NCBI GenBank assembly: GCA_040081465.1 | Contig: JBEBGL010000003.1 | Location: 186,001 to 250,000 of the forward strand | Length of the DNA stretch: 64,000 bases | From: UBA668 sp040081465 | Lineage (GTDB): Bacteria; Actinomycetota; Acidimicrobiia; Acidimicrobiales; Ilumatobacteraceae | Direction: 5' to 3' | Shown here: positions 1 to 6,764 of the stretch, in pieces | Numbering within the stretch: position 1 is the stretch's first letter | How the letters are laid out: the number at the start of each line of letters is the position of its first letter | Made by a program: the position numbers and the translations under genes | Notes under the pieces: generated by a model | The model's database searches: none | Told to the model about the DNA's origin: nothing | The model's input: only the letters and a program-made list of their open reading frames with translations

Positions 1-141
1 GACGGTCTTGTTTCGACAGTCGTTCAAGCAAACGCACTTTGGCGAGCGATAGCGGTAAAGCGCTCAAGCAAGCCACAAGCGAAGGTCATTGGTAATGCGA
101 CCTTCAACACAGTTCAAGCAGTAATTGAAGTACACGCGTAA
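1..141 (+). CDS. C-terminal end of a phage structural protein (partial)
   Basis: The frame is open from the first base of the window to a TAA at 139-141, giving the last 46 residues (ending IEVHA) of a protein whose start lies outside the window. A GGAG motif just after the stop serves the next gene, so the two are probably in one operon. From its position immediately before the tail tube-like protein it is probably a head-tail connector or tail-completion protein, but the visible residues carry no recognisable motif. The identity is inference from gene order only. Confidence 0.6.
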   Translation, partial: DGLVSTVVQANALWRAIAVKRSSKPQAKVIGNATFNTVQAVIEVHA

Positions 142-156
142 GGAGCGTCAACAAAA

Positions 157-591
157 ATGTCAGGACAATACCAACTAACAGGTTCCGTCAAGTTCGGAAC
201 AGCAAGCGCAAACGTAGACGTATCTTCTGACGTTTTTTCTTGCACCTATAAGAGAACGCATGACGGAATCGAGAAGCCAGCCACGTTCGGCAGTCTTCGT
301 AAGACAACCGTTGCAGGCGCGTTCGCGGACGAACTCGTTGTTGATTACGTGAGCAACAACTACGGCGCATCAGCTAGCTATCTAGACGCTCTCGTTAACC
401 ACGCGGTCTTCACTGGCTCGCAGGTTCTTTACTACGAGTTCACGCCAGACGGCGGAGCAGCCGCACCAGCTAACCCAAAGATCAGCGGCACTTGCAGCGT
501 TCTTGAGTGGGAAGCAGGCGGAGCCGTCAACGAGCTACGCAAGCGTTCACAGACGTTCCCAGTTCTAACGAGCGCTATCGCGGTCGCCTAA
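157..591 (+). CDS. Phage major tail (tube) protein-like
   Basis: This 144-residue protein starts at an ATG preceded by an AAGGAG ribosome site. The sequence is rich in beta-strand-forming residues, with alternating hydrophobic and Ser/Thr positions and no membrane segment, and it begins with a short GSVKFGTAS-type strand pair. Size, composition and location two genes before the tape measure match the tail tube subunit of siphophages. The assignment rests on order and composition, not on a recognised motif. A tail terminator or another small tail protein is the alternative. Confidence 0.5.
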   Translation: MSGQYQLTGSVKFGTASANVDVSSDVFSCTYKRTHDGIEKPATFGSLRKTTVAGAFADELVVDYVSNNYGASASYLDALVNHAVFTGSQVLYYEFTPDGGAAAPANPKISGTCSVLEWEAGGAVNELRKRSQTFPVLTSAIAVA

Positions 592-593
592 TC

Positions 594-1025
594 GTGAACG
601 ACTTCGCGTCGCTCGCAACCAAGTTGGACAGGCTCAGCGCACAGCTAACAGGCGAAGCGCAAAAGGAACTTGTCTCAGCAGTTGCGTTCGACGCGAAGAA
701 GGACGCGATGAAGGAAATGGTTGTTGATCTAGGCGGAGACAAGAAGTTCTCCAACTGGAAGCCACGACTCAACGCCGGTTACGACTTTGTTTCTGACCAC
801 GCGGTTGAACTCAAGGGAAGACCGTTTGGTCCTTGGCTCGTTCTAGATCAGGGACGTTCCCCCGGAAGCAAGTACAGCCGCAAGCGCAAGCGTGAAGTCT
901 CTTGGTCTCGCTCTAAGGGAAAGCACTCTTGGAGTCGCGCCGTTGAAGTGATGGAGCGCGAGACACCTCACCGCGTCCAACGGGAACTTCACAAGCAGTT
1001 ACTACGAATCTTCACAGGAAGTTAA
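594..1025 (+). CDS. Small basic phage tail/neck protein (HK97 gp10-like size)
   Basis: The open frame extends upstream to 507, but the GTG at 594, two bases after the preceding stop, is the better start because it avoids overlap with the tail tube gene. The 143-residue product is very basic in its second half (a KYSRKRKREVSWSRSK stretch) and helical at its N-terminus (LATKLDRLSAQL). Proteins of this size next to tail tube genes are often HK97 gp10-like neck proteins or tail assembly factors. No frameshift product of the G/GT chaperone kind is evident between the tube and tape-measure genes, which is unusual for a siphophage. Confidence 0.5.
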   Translation: MNDFASLATKLDRLSAQLTGEAQKELVSAVAFDAKKDAMKEMVVDLGGDKKFSNWKPRLNAGYDFVSDHAVELKGRPFGPWLVLDQGRSPGSKYSRKRKREVSWSRSKGKHSWSRAVEVMERETPHRVQRELHKQLLRIFTGS

Positions 1026-1028
1026 GCA

Positions 1029-2600
1029 ATGGCGTTCAATGAGAAAATCAAAGTCCTCATTGACGTTGACGCGTCAAAAGGCAACACAGGTCTTCGCGGC
1101 TTCCGTAACTCTGTGTCGCAAGCCAACGGCGCAGTAGGCAAGTTCAAGGCGGGAGCGTCTAGCGCGTTCGCAACGTTGAAAGCTAACGCGGGTGCTTTCG
1201 CGATGGCGGCAGGAGCCGCACTCATTGGTTTCGCTATCAAGGCAGTTCACGCGTTTGAGAAGACCGCCAAAGCCGCAGTTGACCTTGGCAAGAAGACGGG
1301 ACTTGCAACAGAGCAAGCCTCGCGTTGGATAGCGGTAGGCGACGACTTTGAGGTTTCAGCCGACTCCCTCGCGGGCGCTCTTGGCAAGGTCGTTAAGACG
1401 TTGGACTCTGGCGCGTGGAAGAAGTACGGCATTGCAACACGCGACGCGTCCGGCGAAGCGCGCAGCACTAACGACATTTTCCTTGACGCTCTAGACGTAC
1501 TGAACAAGACAACCAACGCAACCGAGCGCGCCCGTATCGGCAATGAGCTATTCGGAAAAGGTTACGCGGCGATAGCACCACTCGTAGGTAAGACCCGCGC
1601 CGAATACGAGACGATGCTTGGCGCGGTCGAAAAAGGTCAGGTCATTACCGACAAGGAAGCCGCCAAAGCAGAGCGTATGCGTAAGGCGGAAGACGCGTTA
1701 GGTGACGCTCTAGCAGAAGTGACGCTTGCGTTTGGTGAGTTCGTCGCGGGTATCGCTCCGGTTATCGAAACAACCGCGGAAGCCGTTGGCGACATTGTTG
1801 AGTTAGCGGACCAGCTTCACGCTTTGGAGATTGTTGCCAAGTCAATGGCGCTTATCAATCCGTTTACGGCTTGGGAAACAGCTACGGACATCGCGTCCAT
1901 TGTCACCAGCGACCTTTCCGGCGAAGTTGTCAGATTAAACGGGAAGCTTGTTGAGAGTGGAGACGCGGCGGAAGAAGCAGCGACAGAGATTGAAACACTT
2001 TCAGACAGCTACAGCGAGCTACTAGGAAACTTCAGCGCCGCGGACACTTGGGACAACGTAAAGGACAACTTTGACGCGATAGCGGAGAAAGGACAAGCCG
2101 CTTGGGACGCAGCCGTTACAGGCGCAGCAGACGCAGACAAGAAGACGCGGGACTACGAAGCCTCGTTGAGAGATGCCAAGAAAGAAGTCATTGAGTACGC
2201 CGAGCAGGTGGGAACGATTCCAGCGACGGCGGTTACTCAGATTCTTGCCTTGATTGACCAAGGCAAAATTGCAGAAGCAGAGGCAGCGTTTGACGAACTG
2301 AAGAAGCCAATCACTCGCAACATCTACGCGAACACAGGACCGATAAGCAACCGTCCCGGCTCTAAGTACGCCAAAGGTACTAGCGCGGCTACAGGTGGTC
2401 CGGCGCTTGTTGGTGAACACGGTCCCGAGATTGTCAACCTTGAACGCGGCGACTCTGTAACCACCGCGAACGCAGTAGCGAACCTTCAAGGCGCAGTTAC
2501 TTACGTTGACAACAGCCGTACCTACGTCACGATTCCAAACGCAACACCAGAACAGACGGCGGCGAAGATCGCGCGCTTCAACCGTAGGAACGCAAGATGA
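1029..2600 (+). CDS. Phage tail tape measure protein (short)
   Basis: The 523-residue product has the classic tape-measure layout. An N-terminal segment carries repeated Ala/Lys-rich helices. A hydrophobic Ala/Gly-rich stretch follows at about residues 55-80. Then comes a region typical of these proteins (KTGLATEQASRW, GNELFGKGYAAIAPL). A Gly/Pro tail near residues 460-480 contains ALVGEHGPEIVNL, a very common C-terminal tape-measure motif. Tape length scales with tail length, so 523 residues implies a short flexible tail. The next gene overlaps its end by four bases, indicating translational coupling. Confidence 0.9.
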   Translation: MAFNEKIKVLIDVDASKGNTGLRGFRNSVSQANGAVGKFKAGASSAFATLKANAGAFAMAAGAALIGFAIKAVHAFEKTAKAAVDLGKKTGLATEQASRWIAVGDDFEVSADSLAGALGKVVKTLDSGAWKKYGIATRDASGEARSTNDIFLDALDVLNKTTNATERARIGNELFGKGYAAIAPLVGKTRAEYETMLGAVEKGQVITDKEAAKAERMRKAEDALGDALAEVTLAFGEFVAGIAPVIETTAEAVGDIVELADQLHALEIVAKSMALINPFTAWETATDIASIVTSDLSGEVVRLNGKLVESGDAAEEAATEIETLSDSYSELLGNFSAADTWDNVKDNFDAIAEKGQAAWDAAVTGAADADKKTRDYEASLRDAKKEVIEYAEQVGTIPATAVTQILALIDQGKIAEAEAAFDELKKPITRNIYANTGPISNRPGSKYAKGTSAATGGPALVGEHGPEIVNLERGDSVTTANAVANLQGAVTYVDNSRTYVTIPNATPEQTAAKIARFNRRNAR

Positions 2601-4081
2601 GCGCGTCTCTCTTTACGGCAGTCCTAGAAGCACCAGCGGACACGGTTGGCGTTGCAACAGGTGATTCAACGTGGCGTTTCGCGGTACAGATGCTTGTTGC
2701 AAGTGGGGGAGCGCGTGTAGGGAAGGCGCGTGTAGGTACTTCGCGTGTTTCCGATTACCAGTGGTACGACCTGACCTCTGACCTCGTTGGCATTGAGTGG
2801 ACCCGCGGCGCTCCGTTAGGTGGTCAGGGAATACCGCGACCAAACGTAGGCGTACTCAACATGACGCTGGAAAATACGACGAACTTCTACAGCACTTGGA
2901 ACCAGTCAGCTAGCGCCGTTCAAGGCTCTCTTATCAACTCTGCGACCTTCTACGCGGAATGTTCCCCTAAGCGACTGATTCGCGTTGTCATGTTCAAGCC
3001 AACTGCGTCTACGAGCTACAGCACCGCGGCTAACGGCTTTACCACAATTACGCGTACCAATTGGGCAGCCAAGTTCACGGGTTGGTCAGAATCTTGGGAC
3101 GAAGAAATTGAGATAGGTCGCAACCTTGTTCGTATCACCGCGTCAGAGACGTTGGGCGCTCTCGCAGACATCGACAAGCCCGCGGTTGTAGCCGTAGGAA
3201 GCGGAGACGAACTCTGTCAACGCCTAGTACGTCTCAACGCAGACGCAAACTTCACGTTTCCGATGGTTGAAGGCAACTCGCCTAACTACTTCTCAAGCCT
3301 CGCGCCCAACCTTGGAAGCGGATACACGCTTCAAGCAACGACTATGGCGGCAAACCGTCTGTCAGAGGTTTACCTCTCCGGGGACTCAATCATGGACACT
3401 CTCATCTATAGCGATAGTGACGGCTCTATGAGAGTCGGCTACGGCAACAACCTCGTTCACTACGACTTGAACAACGGAGCAGCCGCTAGCGCTTATGCAG
3501 GCTCAATACTCAGGCTTGCAAGTTCAACGGTCGCAGCGCCAACGCATGACGCAACTTTGTTTCCAAACATGGTGAACGGTTACTACGCGCCACCACTAGA
3601 GATAACGAACAACGCCGACTTTGTTATCAACAGCTTCTCAATGACGCGCGTTGGCGGCACAGAGCAAACAGGCTCAACGCAGTCGTCAATCGGTCAGTAC
3701 GGAGTACGCAGCCATAAGCGAACAGACCTAATTGGAATCAACGACACAACCGCTCTTTATGCCGGAATCGTTCTTATGGCGGAAGCGGACGGAGTGGTTG
3801 ACCCTGCCTCTACCGCGGCTTACGCAACCGCTCTTGGTTGGGACCAAACACTCCAACCGGGACAAGTCACGATCAGTGACCAGCACGAAGCACAACGCGC
3901 AGTAGTTCTTCTAGACACTTGCATTTTGGACTACTACGACGAAGGCGCAGCGCTACCAAGCGTCCGCTTCATCGGTCGCGTACTGGCAACGCATGACGCA
4001 ATCATCAGAACTTCTCAAGGCATCCAGTGGGCAACGCAGATCAGCGTTTTCCCGCGATTCATCTACAAACCAACCAGCTAA
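2597..4081 (+). CDS. Phage distal tail / minor tail protein
   Basis: This 494-residue protein follows the tape measure with an ATGA overlap, the usual place for the distal tail (Dit-like) protein that forms the tail tip. It is beta-rich, and its opening half resembles actinophage minor tail proteins (for example VGIEWTRGAPLGGQG followed by GWSESWDEE). No catalytic motif, collagen repeat or peptidoglycan hydrolase domain is visible, so nothing marks it as the lytic tail protein. Function is inferred from order and general similarity of composition. Confidence 0.6.
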   Translation: MSASLFTAVLEAPADTVGVATGDSTWRFAVQMLVASGGARVGKARVGTSRVSDYQWYDLTSDLVGIEWTRGAPLGGQGIPRPNVGVLNMTLENTTNFYSTWNQSASAVQGSLINSATFYAECSPKRLIRVVMFKPTASTSYSTAANGFTTITRTNWAAKFTGWSESWDEEIEIGRNLVRITASETLGALADIDKPAVVAVGSGDELCQRLVRLNADANFTFPMVEGNSPNYFSSLAPNLGSGYTLQATTMAANRLSEVYLSGDSIMDTLIYSDSDGSMRVGYGNNLVHYDLNNGAAASAYAGSILRLASSTVAAPTHDATLFPNMVNGYYAPPLEITNNADFVINSFSMTRVGGTEQTGSTQSSIGQYGVRSHKRTDLIGINDTTALYAGIVLMAEADGVVDPASTAAYATALGWDQTLQPGQVTISDQHEAQRAVVLLDTCILDYYDEGAALPSVRFIGRVLATHDAIIRTSQGIQWATQISVFPRFIYKPTS

Positions 4082-4099
4082 TACAGGCGGAATACAGAA

Positions 4100-4564
4100 A
4101 TGACAGCAGCAAACTTGGCAACAGGCGACATCATTGACGAAACATGGACCGACAACTTGCCGCGGGGAATCGTTGCCTCTCACACTTTGACTACAGCGTT
4201 TGTCACTAGCGCGACTCATACCACCGCGCAAGCAGAAGGTCTCACGGTTACATACGATGACGTAGCGGGAAGAAAACTCAAGTTCACCGCTTCTCTATCT
4301 CTGTACGTTTCAGGTGGAGCCAACGGCATAGTCGTTGACCTTCAACGCGACGGAGTAGTTATCCGACGTTTCGGTTTACCAGCCGAGGCGCTAGGTGCCG
4401 CGGGCAACGTTGGAACCTTCACTTACGCCGAGACAGTTGTAGCAACACACGCCGCGAGCGTCTACCGATTGACGATTAACGCGTCCACGAACAACACCGC
4501 GGTCAACTCGTTTGGTTCAGCCGCCCAGCCGCGTCAACTCATCATTGAAGATTGCGGAGCGTAA
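4100..4564 (+). CDS. Small phage tail-tip or fibre protein
   Basis: The 154-residue product begins MTAANLATGDIIDETW and then alternates beta-strands with Ser/Thr/Ala turns, ending in LIIEDCGA. The pattern suggests a compact beta-sandwich such as is found in receptor-facing tail or head-decoration proteins of actinophages. It lies 18 bases after the distal tail gene and is followed without a gap by the next gene. No enzyme motif is visible. The role in host binding is inference. Confidence 0.55.
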   Translation: MTAANLATGDIIDETWTDNLPRGIVASHTLTTAFVTSATHTTAQAEGLTVTYDDVAGRKLKFTASLSLYVSGGANGIVVDLQRDGVVIRRFGLPAEALGAAGNVGTFTYAETVVATHAASVYRLTINASTNNTAVNSFGSAAQPRQLIIEDCGA

Positions 4565-4786
4565 ATGTCTAAGCCAACGACTTACCTAGAACTTCAAGCC
4601 GCCAAGCAGCTAGCTCTTGGCTTGACTTGGGAAAACGACGCTTCTAGAGCCGCGTTCGTCTTCTGGATTGACGACGCTATTGAGAAGCGTCTCGTAGCGG
4701 ACTTCTTTGACGAGCCGGACGCGGACAACCGCAAGCAGGCACGCAAGAAGGAACGAGAAGACCGCGCCAAGCTAGTTGGACCCTGA
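4565..4786 (+). CDS. Small charged phage protein
   Basis: The start codon directly follows the stop of the previous gene, so it is read from the same message. The 73-residue product is hydrophilic, with an acidic middle (DFFDEPDADNRKQ) and a Lys/Arg/Glu-rich C-terminal helix. Such small proteins are often the last gene of actinophage tail modules. The function is unknown. It is the last convincing gene of the prophage before the attachment site. Confidence 0.5.
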   Translation: MSKPTTYLELQAAKQLALGLTWENDASRAAFVFWIDDAIEKRLVADFFDEPDADNRKQARKKEREDRAKLVGP

Positions 4787-4879
4787 CGCAGTACAGGTAA
4801 CGCCGCAACTTGGCGTAATTGCTACCCCTATAGCACTAGGCGTGTTACAGTATGGAAGCCGTGCGAGGAGAGAAAGCAA

Positions 4880-4933
4880 AAGACCCCCAATTGCCCTGCC
4901 CAGGTGCATGGACGGGAGCGAATTGAGGGTCTT
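4880..4933 (+). repeat. Imperfect inverted repeat, 12 of 13 pairs
   Basis: Positions 4880-4892 (AAGACCCCCAATT) pair with 4921-4933 (AATTGAGGGTCTT), with one C-A mismatch and a 28-base loop. The repeat sits about 30 bases after the extended -10-like element TGTTACAGT. There is no T-run after the stem, so a classic terminator is not indicated. It could be the body of a small RNA or a binding site for a dimeric protein. Confidence 0.6.
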
Positions 4934-4958
4934 CCCAGCTAAGCGCGCTCAACTGGTC

Positions 4959-5002
4959 CACCTATGCGCCATGCGACTGGTTGCCGCACCTACGCATAGG
5001 TG
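4959..5002 (+). repeat. Perfect 10-bp inverted repeat
   Basis: CACCTATGCG at 4959-4968 is exactly complementary to CGCATAGGTG at 4993-5002, around a 24-base spacer. It lies in the gene-free end of the prophage. Possible roles are a terminator-like RNA hairpin or a site for a dimeric DNA-binding protein. The sequence alone does not decide between them. Confidence 0.65.
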
Positions 5003-5140
5003 ATTGCTAGGTGCCAGCTTAATACAGGGTCGGACGTGCATTGGGTTTATTCCTTTCCATAAAGCGCGGACGTTCTCTCGCGCCTTGCGAGAAGGCTCTA
5101 ACTCCCGTCCAGCCGCGGGAAGCGGTAGCTCTAGTGCGGA

Positions 5141-5277
5141 CGATTCAGCGCGACGAAGAAAGCGCTTGACAAACGAAAACCTTGCGATTCAGCGCGCAAC
5201 AACCCTCAGATAGATTCAGTCACAGAGAGTGAAACTCAATGAAAAGCCGCAGGTCAGACGCGGTTTCAGATAGATTC
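5141..5277. repeat. Two pairs of 12-bp direct repeats beside the att site
   Basis: CGATTCAGCGCG occurs at 5141-5152 and 5185-5196. TCAGATAGATTC occurs at 5206-5217 and 5266-5277. All four lie within 160 bases of the tRNA fragment. Direct repeats of this length next to an attachment core are typical of arm-type sites for tyrosine integrases and of excisionase sites. The match to that role is inference from position. Confidence 0.5.
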
Positions 5278-5293
5278 CTACGTCCAGGAGACG

Positions 5294-5336
5294 CTCTCAA
5301 GGTGGCGGCACGGGTTCGAATCCCGTACGGGCTACT
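5294..5336 (+). tRNA. 3' half of a tRNA gene; probable prophage att site
   Basis: The segment contains a complete T-arm: ACGGG at 5310-5314, the loop TTCGAAT at 5315-5321, and CCCGT at 5322-5326. A seven-base 3' acceptor strand ACGGGCT (5327-5333) and a discriminator A follow. The matching 5' acceptor (AGCCCGT) and the D-arm are absent upstream, so this is not a full tRNA. A 3' tRNA fragment directly between phage tail genes and chromosomal genes is the expected product of integrase-mediated insertion into a tRNA. The intact tRNA should lie at the other prophage end. The amino acid identity cannot be read, and the left boundary is approximate. Confidence 0.75.
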
Positions 5337-5421
5337 GAAGTTCGGCGGTTCACCCGTCGAATTCGCACCGATTCCACCTCCAGGGTGGATTGGCTGCGAC
5401 TTCGGGGACCTTCCCCTTTGA

Positions 5422-6666
5422 TCACAGCTCGTGTTCGGCTAGTTCTCTGAATTCGTCTGGGACACTCGCGTGTTCGGAAAGGGCTACCGCCGCGTAGCCG
5501 ACTGCGCTGCGGCCGAACTTGCGCCTTACTGCGTCGATCGAGTGGTCGACAGCCCAGCGCGCCGAGCCCGTCGGTGAACCCGGGCGCACGGCTTCGTCGG
5601 GAAGGATCGGAAGTTCTAACTGCAGCACTGGTTGGTCGACCAGATTCGAGACCGAGATGGCTAGCAGCGAAATCATCGTCTCGTCCGGATGAGCGGCAAG
5701 CGCGCGCTGCACGAGTTCCTCCGCCGTTTCGGTGAGCGTCAAAGTGGTGGACAGGGGTTCGGCGCGGGTGACTGAGCGCGTCACCGACCGCATTCCGGCA
5801 AATCGCACGCGCACCGTGACGGTGCGACCAGCGCGTTGCTTCGCTCGTAGTCGGCCGGCAACGCGATCACTCAGGTGACCGAGCACGCCGCGCAACAAAT
5901 CAGCCGTGGGCACCTTGCGGCCGAACGCAGATTGCGCGCCGACCGAGCCGGCACGCGCATTCGCCTGCACGCGCCGGTGATCGACGTTCGCGGCCAACGC
6001 TCCGACCTTGCTGCCAAGCGCGGCACCGAGGTAGTGCTCGAGCGATTCTGAAGGCGACGCTGCGAGCTGACCGATCGTGTAGATACCGCGCTCGGATAAA
6101 CGTTGTTGTGTCACCGGACCGATTCCCCAAACAAGCCCTACGGGCAGCGGATCGAGGAACTCACGCTCGCGAGCGGGGTCGACGACCACCAGACCGTCGG
6201 GCTTCGCGACCTGCGATGCGATCTTGGCGAGGTGCTTCGTGCGCGCCGCGCCTACAGACAACGGCAGCCCAATCTCGTCGCGCACGCGACGACGAATCTC
6301 GTTGCCAATCGTGTGTGGCGAACCGAACAAGTGCGTGCTGCCCGACACATCGAGGAAGGCTTCGTCGATCGAGATTCGTTGCACCAGCGGAGTGAAGTCA
6401 TCGAGGACGGCCATCACCTGATCGGCGAATCGCTGGTACTCGCGGAAGTGACCACCAACAAACAACAGGTTCGGGCAGAGCTGCTTTGCGCGCCATCCCG
6501 ACATGCCACCTCGCACCCCATGAGCACGGGCTTCATACGAAGCGGCGAGTACTACGCCGCCGCCGACTGCAATCGCACGTCCGCGTAGCGAGGGATCGAG
6601 CAGTTGCTCGACCGACGCGTAGAACGCATCGAGGTCGGCGTGCAGGATGGTCGGCCGATCGTTCAG
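5422..6666 (-). CDS. dinB: DNA polymerase IV (Y-family, DinB)
   Basis: This error-prone translesion polymerase has both catalytic signatures: ADLDAFYASVEQ at the N-terminus and SIDEAFLD in the palm. The helix-hairpin-helix segment (LVWGIGPVTQQRL), a little-finger domain and a C-terminal QLELPI that could bind the sliding clamp follow. The first canonical start codon in frame is a GTG at 6516, which would remove the first metal-binding motif. The frame stays open and homologous to 6666, where CTG precedes NDRPTILHADLDAF; only a TAG at 6700-6702 stops it. I therefore place a non-canonical CTG start at 6666, giving 414 residues, the normal family length. A LexA-type box lies just upstream. Confidence 0.85.
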   Translation of the reverse strand: MNDRPTILHADLDAFYASVEQLLDPSLRGRAIAVGGGVVLAASYEARAHGVRGGMSGWRAKQLCPNLLFVGGHFREYQRFADQVMAVLDDFTPLVQRISIDEAFLDVSGSTHLFGSPHTIGNEIRRRVRDEIGLPLSVGAARTKHLAKIASQVAKPDGLVVVDPAREREFLDPLPVGLVWGIGPVTQQRLSERGIYTIGQLAASPSESLEHYLGAALGSKVGALAANVDHRRVQANARAGSVGAQSAFGRKVPTADLLRGVLGHLSDRVAGRLRAKQRAGRTVTVRVRFAGMRSVTRSVTRAEPLSTTLTLTETAEELVQRALAAHPDETMISLLAISVSNLVDQPVLQLELPILPDEAVRPGSPTGSARWAVDHSIDAVRRKFGRSAVGYAAVALSEHASVPDEFRELAEHEL

Positions 6667-6680
6667 GCGTCCAGAGTAGT

Positions 6681-6694
6681 CGTACGTATGTTCG
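6681..6694 (-). promoter_or_regulatory. LexA (SOS) box and promoter of dinB
   Basis: On the minus strand this reads CGAACATACGTACG, one mismatch from the Gram-positive/actinobacterial SOS consensus CGAAC-N4-GTTCG. A TTGCAC (minus strand, 6714-6709) lies 17 bases before ACATAC (6691-6686), a possible -35/-10 pair, with the LexA box overlapping the -10 element as expected for repression. The box ends about 15 bases before the proposed dinB start. Confidence 0.65.
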
Positions 6695-6764
6695 TAAAGC
6701 TAGAGCACGTGCAAATGTCTCAATACCCTCAAGACCGTCGACTCTCCGTCCGATATTTGTCCGT

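Larger units (their letters stand above)
4787..5293. other. Prophage end without a convincing gene; repeats present
   Basis: No open frame here has a protein-like composition; those present are short and Arg/Ser-rich. The stretch instead holds structured DNA: a possible extended -10 element (TGTTACAGT, 4843-4851), two inverted repeats (4880-4933 and 4959-5002), a small hairpin (TCTCGC/GCGAGA) near 5080, and two pairs of direct repeats between 5141 and 5277. The position beside the att site suggests integrase or excisionase binding sites and possibly a short non-coding RNA. Confidence 0.5.

Noticed and set aside
4880..4933. Inverted repeat as a classical rho-independent terminator
   Set aside because: The loop is long (28 bases) and no T-run follows the stem.
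5166..5194. TTGACA at 5166 as a -35 promoter element
   Set aside because: No acceptable -10 hexamer lies 16-19 bases downstream and no gene follows.
4776..5213. Two short frames (4776-5003 and 5004-5213) after the last phage gene
   Set aside because: Composition is Arg/Ser-rich and unlike a folded protein, starts are poor, and the inverted repeats in the same stretch explain the sequence better. A short coupled peptide from TTG 4776 cannot be fully excluded.
5239..5421. 60-residue frame across the tRNA fragment
   Set aside because: It translates the att core and tRNA T-arm and has no protein-like features.
5357..5421. Small hairpins (TCCACC/GGTGGA and GGGG/CCCC followed by TTT) between the att site and dinB
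   Set aside because: Stems are short and the T-run is only three bases, so a terminator call would not be reliable.
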